Positions 1-10,647 are shown, counted from the stretch's first letter. The stretch: DNA of 46,079 nt from Caulobacter sp. (GCA_019636175.1 JAHBYC010000023.1:1-46079); one strand, 5' to 3'. Notes: generated by a model not told the origin, from the letters alone. A program made the numbers and translations.

Positions 1-2222
<2,222 letters not shown>

Positions 2223-2304
2223 AATGTCCCGAGAACGCTCAAGGCCGGACCAACGGTCCGGGCGCAACGGCAATATGTAGTGCCTGACGCGGCCATTAAC
2301 ACAA

Positions 2305-2319
2305 GAACAAGATGCGAAC
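2305..2319 (-). promoter_or_regulatory. LexA (SOS) box upstream of uvrA
   Basis: The forward strand reads GAAC-N7-GAAC, which on the uvrA strand is GTTC-N7-GTTC, the direct-repeat LexA operator known in alphaproteobacteria. It is a perfect match and sits about 83 bp before the uvrA ATG, where it could overlap the promoter. No second copy was seen in the window. Confidence 0.85.
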
Positions 2320-2368
2320 AAACGCAGCGCTGCGACGGCCTGTTGCCAGAGGATGGCAACAGGGCCGT

Positions 2369-2424
2369 CCCTTCTCCGTGAGGGAGAAGGAGGGGCCCGC
2401 CGCGAAGCGGTGGGAGGATGAGGG
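2369..2424. repeat. Intergenic hairpin repeat (CCTTCTCC/GGGAGAAGG family), single arm
   Basis: A short stem CCTTCTCC-loop-GGGAGAAGG is followed by a GC-rich tail with GCGAAGCGG and ending GGATGAGGG. The same order of elements forms both arms of the composite repeat at 35252-35435, so this is a one-arm copy. It lies between the divergent uvrA promoter side and the thioesterase stop at 2451, where it may also end thioesterase transcription. Confidence 0.6.
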
Positions 2425-2450
2425 TTTAGGAACCTGGAGAGATTTTCCCC

Positions 2451-2882
2451 TCAGGCGGCCCGCGCCACCGAAAACGTCGCGTTGGCCCGGGCGCAGGGCT
2501 TGCCGTCGGCCGTCACGAAGCATTGTGCGAAGCAGATCGAGCGGCCGACCTTCACAAAACCGGTGGTGAATTCCAGCCACTGGCCGATCCGGGCGACGCC
2601 GACATAGTCGGTGGTCATGCTGGCGGTCAGCAGTCCGGACACCGTCTCGCGCCCGGCCTGCTCGATGCAGGACAGGCCCATGGCGTTGTCGGCCAGGGCG
2701 GCGATTAGCCCGCCGTGGGCCAGGCCCCGGCTGTTCACATGCGCCTCGCCGACACGCAGGCCCAGGATCACCGCCTCGCCGGGAACAACGCGACTGAAGA
2801 TCGGCTCCCAGGGATCGGTCAGGCCGCTCTTGCGGAAATGGGGTTCGAAGCCTTCTGGCGTTTGCATCGGTTCAGCTTTCAT
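2451..2882 (-). CDS. PaaI-family hotdog thioesterase
   Basis: A 143-residue single hotdog-fold protein of the PaaI/acyl-CoA thioesterase type, expected to hydrolyse acyl-CoA thioesters in the cytoplasm. The key motif is NSRGLAHGGLIAALADNAMG (about residues 50-70), the HGG plus helix segment of this family; the second half has MTTDYVGVARIGQWLEF and the usual final strands. It is divergent from a TetR-type regulator, and a 12-bp palindrome lies only 1 bp before the ATG at 2882. If the TATATA at the palindrome edge is the -10, the mRNA would begin almost at that ATG; the internal ATG at 2867 (MQTPEGFEPHF) is an alternative start. Substrate is not predictable. Repression by the neighbouring regulator is inferred from the layout. 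Confidence 0.88.
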   Translation of the reverse strand: MKAEPMQTPEGFEPHFRKSGLTDPWEPIFSRVVPGEAVILGLRVGEAHVNSRGLAHGGLIAALADNAMGLSCIEQAGRETVSGLLTASMTTDYVGVARIGQWLEFTTGFVKVGRSICFAQCFVTADGKPCARANATFSVARAA

Positions 2883-2883
2883 T

Positions 2884-2895
2884 TAGACCGGTCTA
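2884..2895. promoter_or_regulatory. Palindromic operator TAGACCGGTCTA between thioesterase and TetR genes
   Basis: A perfect 12-bp palindrome lies in the divergent gap. On the forward strand it directly abuts TATAAT (2896-2901), a consensus -10 for the regulator gene; on the reverse strand it abuts the thioesterase start. This is the position expected of an autoregulatory TetR-family operator controlling both genes. Confidence 0.75.
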
Positions 2896-2927
2896 TATAA
2901 TTTCGCATCCGATCGGGAATGCAAGCC

Positions 2928-3509
2928 ATGTCGGCAAAGCCGAAACATCGTCAGGCCATTGTCGCCGCCGCCGTCCGGCTGTTCCGCCGTCAGGGATATG
3001 CCGCCACCGGGCTCAACCAGATCGTCGAGGACAGCGGGGCGCCCAAGGGCTCGCTCTACCACTACTTTCCGGAGGGCAAGGCGGCGATCGGCGAGGCGGC
3101 GGTGCTGGCGGCGGGGGAGACCGTGCGGGCGACCATCGCCGGCCTGCCGACGGGAGACCGGCCCGGCGACTTCCTGCGCGAATACGGGCGGATGATGGGG
3201 GGCTGGCTTCGCGCCTCCGGCTTCCGGGACGGATCGCCCATCGCCTCGGTGGTGCTGGAACAGGCGGCGCGGGACGACGCCATCGCCGCCGCCGCCCGCT
3301 CGGTCTATGACGCCTGGCGCGCGGAGATGGCGGCCCGCCTCACGGCCGGCGGTCTTGGCCAGGAGGCGGCGTCGCGCATCGCCCTTCTGGCCATCACCAA
3401 TCTGGAAGGATCCCTGATCCTGGCCCGCGCCGCCCGCTCCGAAGCCCCCGTCCTGGCCGCCGCCGAAGCCCTGGCCGCCCTCGCGGATTCGGCTGGCCAT
3501 CCCCCTTGA
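2928..3509 (+). CDS. TetR/AcrR-family regulator (LmrA/YxaF-like C-terminus)
   Basis: A transcription factor with an N-terminal TetR helix-turn-helix: HRQAIVAAAVRLFRRQGYAA, then LNQIVEDSGAPKGSLYHYFP, the recognition-helix signature. The C-terminal two thirds (about 60-193) is an alpha-helical ligand and dimer domain; the segment with GCPIASVVLE-like wording (here GSPIASVVLEQA) and the late LEGSLILARA resemble the LmrA/YxaF-type subgroup. An ATG at 2919 is in frame, but ATG 2928 has GGGA (2915-2918) at good spacing and gives MSAKPKHRQ, so it is preferred. It is divergent from the PaaI-type thioesterase with a shared palindromic operator, so it most likely represses that gene and itself. The inducer is unknown. 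Confidence 0.9.
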   Translation: MSAKPKHRQAIVAAAVRLFRRQGYAATGLNQIVEDSGAPKGSLYHYFPEGKAAIGEAAVLAAGETVRATIAGLPTGDRPGDFLREYGRMMGGWLRASGFRDGSPIASVVLEQAARDDAIAAAARSVYDAWRAEMAARLTAGGLGQEAASRIALLAITNLEGSLILARAARSEAPVLAAAEALAALADSAGHPP

Positions 3510-3510
3510 T

Positions 3511-3637
3511 CCGCTCATCCCGGCGAAGGCCGGGATCCAGCGGAGCCCATAACCCTGAAAAATCAGGGCGCGTAGGGTCGATCCAACAGGCCAACATCCT
3601 GGGTGTGCTGGATCCCGGCCTTCGCCGGGAAGAGCGG
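3511..3637. repeat. Dispersed inverted repeat, copy 1 (127 bp)
   Basis: Thirty-base arms at 3511-3540 and 3608-3637 are inverted copies of one another with about one mismatch; the core is CCCGGCGAAGGCCGGGATCC. The spacer holds a small stem CCCTGA-loop-TCAGGG. It sits in a convergent gap between the TetR gene and the serine hydrolase. Other copies are at 20947, 23244 and 27575. Confidence 0.85.
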
Positions 3638-3652
3638 GTCAGGAGCGGAGGG

Positions 3653-4783
3653 TCACCCCAGCAACATCCGCCAGATCGCGTTGAACAGCAGATGATTCAG
3701 CCCCACCGCGCGCGGGTCGAACGGGTCATTGTGCGACGAAACCTTGGCGACGACGATGTTGTTGGCCCGGTCGAGGAACAGGTTCTGGCCGTGGATGCCC
3801 ATGGCGAACAGGGTCTGGGGCGCATCGTCGATGACATACCAGCCGCTGCGGTAGCGCATGGTCATGCCGCCGAACCCGGCCGCGAACTCGCCCTGGCGCC
3901 AGGCCTCCGGATCGCCGCCGGTGGCGATATCCTCGATCCAGGCGGCCGGAACCATTGGGTCGCCCTCGACCAGCCGCTGGCCGAGCCGCGCGAAGTCCCG
4001 CACCGTACAGCATAGCCCGCCCGTGGTCCGCGGGTCCCCGGCCGGGTCCAGGGTGATGGCGCCGTCGTCCTCGGCGCCGGCCGGAACCCACAGCCGCTCG
4101 CTGACCAGCTGGGAGAACGGCGCCCCCGCCGCCCGCTCGATGGCCCAACCAACAAGATCGGTATTGGCCGAGACATAGCGGAACGGTCCTCCATGCCTGG
4201 CCGGCGGGCCTTCGAGGGTGCTGAAGAAGGCGTGCAGTCCTCCGGTCTCGCCGGGCGCGACAGGCTCCCATCCGCTGGCCGCATTGTAAGCTGCCTGCTG
4301 CTCCAGGGTCAGCGCCACGCCGGCCCGCATGTCGATCAGCTGGCGCAGCGTTGCGCCCGCGTAGGGTCCATTGGCCACTTCGGGGATCAGGTCGCTGACC
4401 GGCGCCGCGACATCCATCAGGCCCTCGCCCACCAGGATGCCGACCACCAGTCCGACCACCGATTTGGTCGCCGACATCACGATGTGCCGGTCATGCCGCC
4501 CCAGTCCGTTGGCGTAGGTCTCCAGCACCAGCCGCCCGTCCTTGAGCACCACCAGGCCGTCGCCCGCGGTGGCCTGCATCACCGCCTCCAGCGACAGCGC
4601 CTGGCCGCCGGCCCGAACGGTCAGATCCTCCAGTGAGGCCGGCGAGGGCGGCAGAGCCCAGGCCGATCCCGCCGCGATCGGCGCGGTCGGCATCAACTGG
4701 TCGATGTTGCGAAACGCCGCGATGCTGTGGGGTCGGCTGCGCCAGTTGGAGAGGTCGGCGCGGGTCTCGGAGGGCGGGGGCAT
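3653..4783 (-). CDS. Serine hydrolase, beta-lactamase/NylB-like
   Basis: A 376-residue member of the class C beta-lactamase-like serine hydrolases, closest in style to 6-aminohexanoate-dimer hydrolase (NylB) relatives. The nucleophile motif SxxK is S104-A-T-K107; the tyrosine motif is Y203-V-S205 in RYVSANTDLVGW; a late GIHGQNLF gives the third-motif HG. No signal peptide is seen, which fits a cytoplasmic hydrolase rather than a secreted lactamase. The frame is open further upstream to 4885, but that extension is Arg/Gly-rich and unlike the family; ATG 4783 with an upstream GGAG/GAGAG is chosen. The real substrate (ester or amide) cannot be read from sequence. A CGTAGG triple direct repeat lies 100-140 bp upstream. 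Confidence 0.85.
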   Translation of the reverse strand: MPPPSETRADLSNWRSRPHSIAAFRNIDQLMPTAPIAAGSAWALPPSPASLEDLTVRAGGQALSLEAVMQATAGDGLVVLKDGRLVLETYANGLGRHDRHIVMSATKSVVGLVVGILVGEGLMDVAAPVSDLIPEVANGPYAGATLRQLIDMRAGVALTLEQQAAYNAASGWEPVAPGETGGLHAFFSTLEGPPARHGGPFRYVSANTDLVGWAIERAAGAPFSQLVSERLWVPAGAEDDGAITLDPAGDPRTTGGLCCTVRDFARLGQRLVEGDPMVPAAWIEDIATGGDPEAWRQGEFAAGFGGMTMRYRSGWYVIDDAPQTLFAMGIHGQNLFLDRANNIVVAKVSSHNDPFDPRAVGLNHLLFNAIWRMLLG

Positions 4784-4883
4784 GGCGCTCTCATACGCTC
4801 CGGTCCCGCCCCTGTCAGCGTCCCGCCAGGCGCCAGAACGGCCCGACCCACACCGACGCGCCTCCGACCCGCAAACCCTGCGC

Positions 4884-4920
4884 ATCGACCTACGCCGGGC
4901 CTACGCGAAAACCTACGTCC
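4884..4920 (-). promoter_or_regulatory. Triple CGTAGG direct repeat (locus A)
   Basis: On the reverse strand the order is GGACGTAGG, six bases, CGTAGG, five bases, CGTAGG, so the three half-sites are spaced 12 and then 11 bp, close to one helical turn. They point toward the serine hydrolase ATG at 4783. The same arrangement recurs at 41857-41890. Binding-site function is inferred from the spacing only. Confidence 0.5.
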
Positions 4921-5031
4921 ACAGCGGTCCAACCCACGCAAAAGCCAACAGCGGCTGGCGTTTTCCCGCGTCCGCAAGGTCATCGCCTTTTTGTGGGTCG
5001 CTCGGCGCGCGGTATAATGGCCGCGCTTCGA

Positions 5032-5514
5032 TCAGCCGGCTCCCGGCGAGCCCCGGTCGATCCGCGCCGCGAAACACCCGCGCCGGGCGTAGTGGGCGTG
5101 GAGATAGGCGATCCGGTCGTCGCCCAGCCAGGTCTCGATCAGCGGCGCGGCCTCGCGCCCCTCGATCACCTCGGCCTCGACCATCATGTCGTCCTGGTCG
5201 AAGGCGCGGATCGCCAGCAGGCGGCGCTCCAGGGCCGGGGGCAGGGCGTCCACGACCACCGCCGCCTCCCGCGTCGTCTCGCGCACATAGATGGCGTGAC
5301 AACTGCGGTAGGGGCTGTCGACCGGAAGGTGTTCATGGTTCAGCAGCAGCACCGTCTCGCCGGGCTCGGCGTCCTCCAGGGAGACGCGGCAGGGCGCGCT
5401 GGCCGGGGCGTCGACTTGGACGCGGATCACGCCCCGTTCGGCCAGTTCCGCCTCACTCAGGCCAAACAGCGGGCGGAAGGCGTCGGGCGACAGGCCGGTG
5501 ACGGTGTAGGGCAT
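5032..5514 (-). CDS. DUF1203-family protein
   Basis: A 160-residue cytoplasmic protein of the DUF1203 family, which has no assigned function. It begins MPYTVTGLSPDAFRPLFGLS and contains the family-like core of LLLNHEHLPVDSPYRSCHAIYV followed by RAFDQDDMMVEAEVIEG, ending HAHYARRGCFAARIDR. The ATG at 5514 is preceded by AAGGAGG at ideal spacing, so the longer open frame to 5565 is not used. It reads in the same direction as the serine hydrolase, but with a 248-bp gap containing the CGTAGG repeats, so a shared operon is unlikely. Family assignment is from memory of the conserved core. Confidence 0.8.
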   Translation of the reverse strand: MPYTVTGLSPDAFRPLFGLSEAELAERGVIRVQVDAPASAPCRVSLEDAEPGETVLLLNHEHLPVDSPYRSCHAIYVRETTREAAVVVDALPPALERRLLAIRAFDQDDMMVEAEVIEGREAAPLIETWLGDDRIAYLHAHYARRGCFAARIDRGSPGAG

Positions 5515-5717
5515 CAGAACCTCCTTGGTGTCCCCCCGTTTCGCCGCTCCGCCGGCGCCCCGCACTCCGATCCTTGCTCCGCTTTCATTTGCGCCGCGCC
5601 GGCCGACTTTCTATATCCGGGCCAAGCCGGCAATCGGGCCGCAGACATTGGAGAGCGAATTGATCATCGCGACGGACCCCCGCATCGCCCTGAACGCCTC
5701 CCTTGCCGTGAGCTCCG

Positions 5718-7313
5718 ATGTCCGCCCTGATCACCCTGGATTCCGTCTCCGCCGCCGCCCCTGACGGCCGCCTTCTCTTCGAAAATCTGACCCTGGCCAT
5801 CGGCCGCGAGCGCACCGGGCTCGTCGGCCGCAACGGCGTGGGTAAGACCACTCTGATGCGCATCATCGCCGGCGAGGCGGCCCCGCGCGCCGGGACGGTC
5901 AGCCTCGACGGTCGCCTGGCGGTGTTGCGCCAGAGCCTGCCGGCTGATCCGGGCGCCAGCCTGGCCGGGCTGCTCGGGGTCGAGGCGGCGATGACCCGGC
6001 TCGCCCGCATCGAGGTCGGGGAGGGGAGCGAAACCGATTTCGCCGAGGCCGATTGGACCCTGCCGGCCCGCCTCGATCAGGCCCTGGCGGAGGTTGGTCT
6101 GGAGGGCCTGGACCCCGGCCGCCCCGCCGCCTCCCTCAGCGGCGGCCAGGCGACCCGCGCCGCCCTGGCCGCGGTGCTGCTGGCCGAGCCGGACGTCATC
6201 CTGCTGGATGAGCCGACCAACAACCTCGACGCCGGGGCCCGCGGGCTGGTTGCCGATGTCCTGGGCCGCTGGAAGGGCGGGGCCCTGGTCGTCAGCCACG
6301 ACCGCGCCCTGCTGGAGGACATGGACCGCATCGTCGAACTCTCCCCCCTTGAGACCCGGGTCTACGGCGGCGGCTACAGCCTCTATGCCGAACGCAAGGC
6401 CGAGGAGGCCGCCGCCGCCAGGCGGGACCTCGAGGTCGCCAGCCGCGACGCCGCCCGCGCCCGTCGCGAGGCCCAGGCCGCCAGGGAGCGACAGGAGCAG
6501 CGTGACGCCGCCGGCCGCAGGTTCGCCGACAAGGGCGGCGCGCCGAAGATCCTGCTGGGCGCGATGAAGCGCCGCGCCGAGGCCACCGCCGGCCGCCTCG
6601 ACCGTCTGGGCGAGCGCAAGCAGGACGACGCCCGGGAGGCGCTGGAAACCGCCCAGGCCCGGGTCGAGCGCACCCGCGCCCTGGCCTTCGAGCTGCCGCC
6701 CAGCGGCCTGCCGGCCGGCCGGCTGGTTCTCGAGTTCGAAGACATCGCCTTCGCCTGGCCGGGCGCCGATCCCCTGTTCGAGCATCTCGACCTGACCGTC
6801 GCCGGTCCGGAGCGTATCGCCGTCACCGGCCCCAATGGACGGGGCAAGACCACCCTTATCCGCATCGCCGCCGGCCAGTGCGAACCGACCGCGGGCCGGG
6901 TTCGTCGCCCGGTTCCGGCCCTGATGCTCGACCAGCGCGCCGACCTGCTGCACGACGGCGAGACCATCCTTGAGGCCTTTCGACGTCTCAATCCGTCCGC
7001 CGACCGCAACGCCGCGCAGGCGGCGCTGGCCCGCTTCCTGTTCCGCAACACCGCCGCCGACCAGACGGTGGGCTCGCTGAGCGGCGGAGAGCGCCTGCGC
7101 GCCGCCCTGGCCTGCGTCCTGGCCGGCGAGCGGCCGCCGCAGCTGCTGATCCTCGATGAGCCGACCAACCACCTCGACCTCGATTCCCTCCAGGCCGTCG
7201 AGCAGGCCCTTTCAGGCTACGACGGCGCCCTGATCGTGGTCAGCCATGACGAGGCTTTCCTCGAGGCGGTGGGCGTCGACCGGCGTCTCGTTCTCGATGC
7301 GGCGCCTGTCTGA
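5718..7313 (+). CDS. ABC-F family ATP-binding protein
   Basis: A soluble twin-ABC ATPase of the ABC-F class (531 aa); family members act on ribosomes or in antibiotic resistance rather than transport, and no membrane segments are present. Domain 1 has Walker A GRNGVGKTT (37-45), signature LSGGQ (about 140-144) and LLDEPTNNLD; domain 2 has GPNGRGKTT (about 371-379), LSGGE (about 453-457) and LILDEPTNHLD. The inter-domain linker (about 215-330) is charged and coiled-coil-like with many EAAAARR/REAQAARERQEQ repeats. First gene of a possible rightward run with the protease and ParA-like genes, although gaps of 90 and 40 bp leave room for separate promoters. The subfamily (Uup, YheS or other) is not decided. 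Confidence 0.93.
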   Translation: MSALITLDSVSAAAPDGRLLFENLTLAIGRERTGLVGRNGVGKTTLMRIIAGEAAPRAGTVSLDGRLAVLRQSLPADPGASLAGLLGVEAAMTRLARIEVGEGSETDFAEADWTLPARLDQALAEVGLEGLDPGRPAASLSGGQATRAALAAVLLAEPDVILLDEPTNNLDAGARGLVADVLGRWKGGALVVSHDRALLEDMDRIVELSPLETRVYGGGYSLYAERKAEEAAAARRDLEVASRDAARARREAQAARERQEQRDAAGRRFADKGGAPKILLGAMKRRAEATAGRLDRLGERKQDDAREALETAQARVERTRALAFELPPSGLPAGRLVLEFEDIAFAWPGADPLFEHLDLTVAGPERIAVTGPNGRGKTTLIRIAAGQCEPTAGRVRRPVPALMLDQRADLLHDGETILEAFRRLNPSADRNAAQAALARFLFRNTAADQTVGSLSGGERLRAALACVLAGERPPQLLILDEPTNHLDLDSLQAVEQALSGYDGALIVVSHDEAFLEAVGVDRRLVLDAAPV

Positions 7314-7403
7314 GTGGCGACCGCGGTTAAAAGTCCGGCGTGGCGCCCGGGCCCCTGTCGTCATTCGCCGCACCATGTTACCCCGGCGTGGGGAGGGCAT
7401 GGC

Positions 7404-9149
7404 ATGATCACCGCACGACATCTCAGAACGACGCTGACGGCGCTGCTGCTGCTGTTCGTGGCGAGCTTCGCCGGGCTGGCGAGGGCGCAGGACTCCGGCC
7501 AGGCCCTGCGCGAGACCGAGAAGTCGACCTTCCGGGTGATCGTCCTGCTGTACGACAGCAACGACAACTACATGGGCGCCGTCACCGGCACCGCCTTCAT
7601 GGTCGCGCCGGGCAAGGCGGTGACCAACCACCATGTGGTCGGCGGCATTCCCGGGGCCCGCTACCGGGAGGTCTATCTGATCGCCCACCGCGACATCGGC
7701 GGCAAGCCGACCCGGGTCAATGTCGAGCGGGAGTGGGACGACGCCGATCTGGCCCTGCTGGACACCGGAGGGCTTGAGGCGCCGCCGCTGCAGATCGCCG
7801 CCGTGTCGCCGGGCAAGGACCAGACCGTCCACGCCCTGGGCTATCCGGGCATCACCGACCGCATTCTCAACCTGTCGCAGGAAGAGGTGCTCAAGCCGTC
7901 GGAGCCGACGGTGACCTCCGGCGCCATCTCCCTGTTCTCGTCCAAGGGGCCGGGCGGGGCGGCGGTCGACACCATCTTCCACACCGCGGCGATCAACCCC
8001 GGCAACAGCGGCGGACCGCTGGTCGACGCCTGCGGGCGGGTGATCGGGGTCAACACCTGGCAGGGGGCGGCGACGGTCTCCAACAACGCCATTTCGGTGC
8101 CCAACGGCCAGTTCATCGCCACCCGATCCTCGATGCTGCTGCGCTTTCTCAACGGCGCCTATGTCACCGCCGACATTGCCGAGGAGGCCTGCGAGCCGCC
8201 TCTGGACCCGCGTATCGTCGCTCTGATCGAGCAGCAAAAGGCGCAGCTGGCCGAAGCCCAGACCGAGAAGGCCGCCCAGGCCGAGGCGGCGCGCCAGGCC
8301 CGGGCCGACGCGGCCCAGACCCGCACCCTGGCCATCGGGGCCGCGGCGCTGGTGGTCATCGTGGCGATCGCGGGCCTGATCATCAGCCGCCTTCGCACCT
8401 CGCCCGGCCACACGCCGCCGCCGCAAAACCCGACCTCGTCAGGGCCCGCGCCGTCGAGCCCGGCCCCGGATGGCTCGCCGCCTGAGCCCCCAAGGGGCGC
8501 CGACCCTCCCTCGGGCGGGGCCGCGGCCATGCGGCAGGCCGCGCCGGCCGCCGGTGAGGACTGGGCCAAGGGGGAGGGGCGTCCGCTGCCGCTGATCCTG
8601 GCGGGGGTGGCGGTGGTTGCATTGCTGCTGGCCGGGCTTGTCTGGGTCTTGACGCGCGACAAGCCGGCAGCCGAGCCGGACCGTCAAATCCTCGCCACAG
8701 GAAGCGACTATGTGGTGGTCTGTCGACTGGATCCCGCCCAGTCCCTGAACGCGCCGGGGGGCGCGGAAAGCATGACCTTCACCTTCGACGCCAAGGGCGG
8801 CTGCGCTAACGGACGGACGCCCTACGAGAAGTCGGAAAAGGGCTTCACCCGGGCCACCGTGAGCGACAAGGCCGCCTCCGCCGCGCGCCTGGAGCTGTCT
8901 CCTGACCTCACCCGGTTCAAACGCAGCGACTATGCCCTGACCACGGCCGACTATGACGCCATGCGCAGCGACCGGGAACGGATCGGCAAGCTGTCCTGCC
9001 CGGAGACCGGCAGCGAGCCGGGGGCGAAATTGACCCGCCAGCTGGCCGACACCCGGCGCCTGGCCGCCGGCTACCTGACCGGCCAGCCCAGCAGCGTCAC
9101 CGCCTGGACCTGCAGCCCCGTGGTCGCGCCCAAGGTCGAGGCGAAATGA
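7404..9149 (+). CDS. Membrane-anchored trypsin-like serine protease
   Basis: A 581-residue exported protein. A signal peptide (1-28, ending LARAQ) precedes a trypsin-like fold with catalytic His77 (TNHHVV), Asp115 (DDADLALL) and Ser202 (NPGNSGGPL), the arrangement seen in DegP/HtrA-type proteases. An Ala/Glu-rich coiled coil (about 275-305) leads to a membrane segment (about 309-330), a Pro/Ser/Gly-rich linker, a second membrane segment (about 395-417), and a C-terminal region of about 160 residues with few recognisable features. No PDZ domain is evident. The start ATG 7404 follows GGGAGGG; an upstream GTG at 7314 would add a non-signal extension. The substrate is unknown. It lies 40 bp before the ParA-like gene. 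Confidence 0.85.
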   Translation: MITARHLRTTLTALLLLFVASFAGLARAQDSGQALRETEKSTFRVIVLLYDSNDNYMGAVTGTAFMVAPGKAVTNHHVVGGIPGARYREVYLIAHRDIGGKPTRVNVEREWDDADLALLDTGGLEAPPLQIAAVSPGKDQTVHALGYPGITDRILNLSQEEVLKPSEPTVTSGAISLFSSKGPGGAAVDTIFHTAAINPGNSGGPLVDACGRVIGVNTWQGAATVSNNAISVPNGQFIATRSSMLLRFLNGAYVTADIAEEACEPPLDPRIVALIEQQKAQLAEAQTEKAAQAEAARQARADAAQTRTLAIGAAALVVIVAIAGLIISRLRTSPGHTPPPQNPTSSGPAPSSPAPDGSPPEPPRGADPPSGGAAAMRQAAPAAGEDWAKGEGRPLPLILAGVAVVALLLAGLVWVLTRDKPAAEPDRQILATGSDYVVVCRLDPAQSLNAPGGAESMTFTFDAKGGCANGRTPYEKSEKGFTRATVSDKAASAARLELSPDLTRFKRSDYALTTADYDAMRSDRERIGKLSCPETGSEPGAKLTRQLADTRRLAAGYLTGQPSSVTAWTCSPVVAPKVEAK

Positions 9150-9189
9150 TCCGCCTTCCCGGACCGGTGCGGAGGCGATTGGCGATCCG

Positions 9190-9855
9190 GTGAAGACCCT
9201 GGCGGTTCTGTCGCGCAAGGGCGGCACGGGAAAGACGACCCTGAGCGTCCACCTGGCGGTGGCCGCCTGGCGCTCCGGGCGCGGCGTGCTGCTGGCTGAT
9301 TGCGACCGGCAGGGATCGGCGGCCGAATGGCGCCGGGAGAGAAAGGTGGCGGGGCCATCGATCTTTGCGGCCAAGCCCGCGGCCCTGTTCGCCACCCAGC
9401 TGGCCGCCCAACGGGCGGGACGGGACCTGCTGCTGATCGACACCAGCCCGAGCGCCAACGAGGACCTGGCCGATGCGGTCCGCTGTGCGGACTACTGCCT
9501 GATGGTGCTGCGCCCGAGTTTTCTCGATGTCCGGGCCGTGCGGGATACCGCCGAGATGGTGTCGCGGTTCGGCAAGCCGGGCGCCTTCGTAATCAATCAG
9601 GCCCCGCCGCGCCGGAATGGCAAGGAAATGGCCTGTGTCGGCGAAGCGGTCGCCCAGCTGGCCGGCCTGGGGCATCCGGTGCTGTCTATCGGCCTGCGGT
9701 CGCGAGTGGCCTATCAGCAGGCGGTGGCGGAGGGGCTTTCGGTCCAGGAGACCGCGCCGGCCAGCGCCGCGGCGTCGGAGATCGGCGCCCTGTGGCGACT
9801 GGTCGAGGCCAGGCTGTGGCCCGAGCCGGAGCCGGAGCTCGCGGACGACCTCTAG
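9190..9855 (+). CDS. ParA-family ATPase, orphan
   Basis: A 221-residue P-loop ATPase of the ParA/Soj/MinD class. The deviant Walker A is KGGTGKTT (10-17), with LLADCDRQGSAAEW as the switch and DLLLIDTSPSANEDLADAV as Walker B; RPSFLDVRAVRDTAEMV follows as in ParA proteins. There is no ParB gene, parS-like cluster or N-terminal DNA-binding domain next to it, so chromosome partitioning is unlikely; orphan ParAs of this size often position protein clusters or poles. Start is GTG 9190, the only suitable in-frame start, with GGAGG some 14 bases upstream. It converges on flbY with a 11-bp gap. The cargo cannot be named. Confidence 0.88.
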   Translation: MKTLAVLSRKGGTGKTTLSVHLAVAAWRSGRGVLLADCDRQGSAAEWRRERKVAGPSIFAAKPAALFATQLAAQRAGRDLLLIDTSPSANEDLADAVRCADYCLMVLRPSFLDVRAVRDTAEMVSRFGKPGAFVINQAPPRRNGKEMACVGEAVAQLAGLGHPVLSIGLRSRVAYQQAVAEGLSVQETAPASAAASEIGALWRLVEARLWPEPEPELADDL

Positions 9856-9866
9856 GGCGGAGCCGG

Positions 9867-10307
9867 TCAGGCGCTGCGGTTGAGGGTCACCGCCCGGGCG
9901 TCGGCGCCGACCGTGGTCGCGCCGGGGCCATAACCGGTTCCAGCGCTGCGCTGGCTGACTACCTCCTCGGCGATGGCCTTGACCAGGCCTTCGGTGACGG
10001 TCTTGGCCGCCTCCAGGGCGCGGCCCTGGCGGGCGAGCACGGCGTCGAAGCCTTCGGTGGCGCGCATCAGGGCGATGCGCTTTTCCAGGCTGGCCCCGGC
10101 GATCAGGTCGGGATTGGCGCGGACCCGGGCCGACTCGTGTCGGTAGAGGTTGGCCAGGCGCGAGGTTTCCTCCAGCTGGCCGGCGGCGTCCTGCGGCCGG
10201 CGCTGTTCGAAGGCCAGGGCCTGGTCGGCGATCAGACCGGTCAGGCGTTCGGTGAGGATGATGAGCTGTTCAACGCGGTCGGCCGCGTCGCGGGCGTCAA
10301 GCGCCAT
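9867..10307 (-). CDS. flbY: Flagellar protein FlbY-like / FlgN-type helical protein
   Basis: A 146-residue, almost wholly helical protein at the end of the flgI-flgJ operon; its ATG overlaps the flgJ stop by 11 bp. Features are heptad-like stretches around [27 protein letters not shown] and [20 protein letters not shown], then a low-complexity Gly/Ala tail. The size, helical pattern and position match the protein annotated FlbY in Caulobacter, and resemble FlgN-type export chaperones for hook-filament junction proteins. The position and operon are direct observations; the name rests on synteny and the chaperone role is an inference. Confidence 0.65.
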   Translation of the reverse strand: MALDARDAADRVEQLIILTERLTGLIADQALAFEQRRPQDAAGQLEETSRLANLYRHESARVRANPDLIAGASLEKRIALMRATEGFDAVLARQGRALEAAKTVTEGLVKAIAEEVVSQRSAGTGYGPGATTVGADARAVTLNRSA

Positions 10308-10647
10308 GGGGTGCCTCCTGTGACTGGGCGGGCGCCTCTTGCAGGCCCTGAAGTTTGAGCATTTCGCGTTCGACGCTGCTGGCCAGGCCGATGCCGCCGG
10401 ACTTGCTGACCTGCTTGGCGATGGCGTCGGTGTAGAAGGACTTGAACATCTGCTCGCCCTCGCCGCCGCCGAACGGCGCCTCGGCGTCGACGCCCTGGAA
10501 CATCTGGGCCAGCATCACCGACAGGAAGCTGGCCTCGAAGGCCTGGGCGCTGTCCTTGATGCGCGCGCGGGTGAGTGCCGAGGCCGGGGTCTGGCCCTGG
10601 GCCAGCAGGACATCGACGGGCGGGGCGGCGGCGGCGAAGCTGGCCAT
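10297..10647 (-). CDS. flgJ: Rod-binding protein FlgJ (N-terminal domain only)
   Basis: A 116-residue protein matching only the rod-binding half of FlgJ, which caps and assembles the flagellar rod in the periplasm. The diagnostic block [20 protein letters not shown] followed by [20 protein letters not shown] is present at about 58-100. The C-terminal muramidase domain found in enterobacterial FlgJ is absent, which is normal for alphaproteobacteria; a separate lytic enzyme is expected elsewhere. The gene is translationally coupled to flgI through a TAATG overlap at 10645-10649 and overlaps flbY at its end. Confidence 0.92.
   Translation of the reverse strand: MASFAAAAPPVDVLLAQGQTPASALTRARIKDSAQAFEASFLSVMLAQMFQGVDAEAPFGGGEGEQMFKSFYTDAIAKQVSKSGGIGLASSVEREMLKLQGLQEAPAQSQEAPHGA

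Noticed and set aside
5664-7172. 502-codon reverse frame
   Set aside because: Antisense to the ABC-F gene, whose two ATPase sites are intact; no recognisable motif in the reverse frame.
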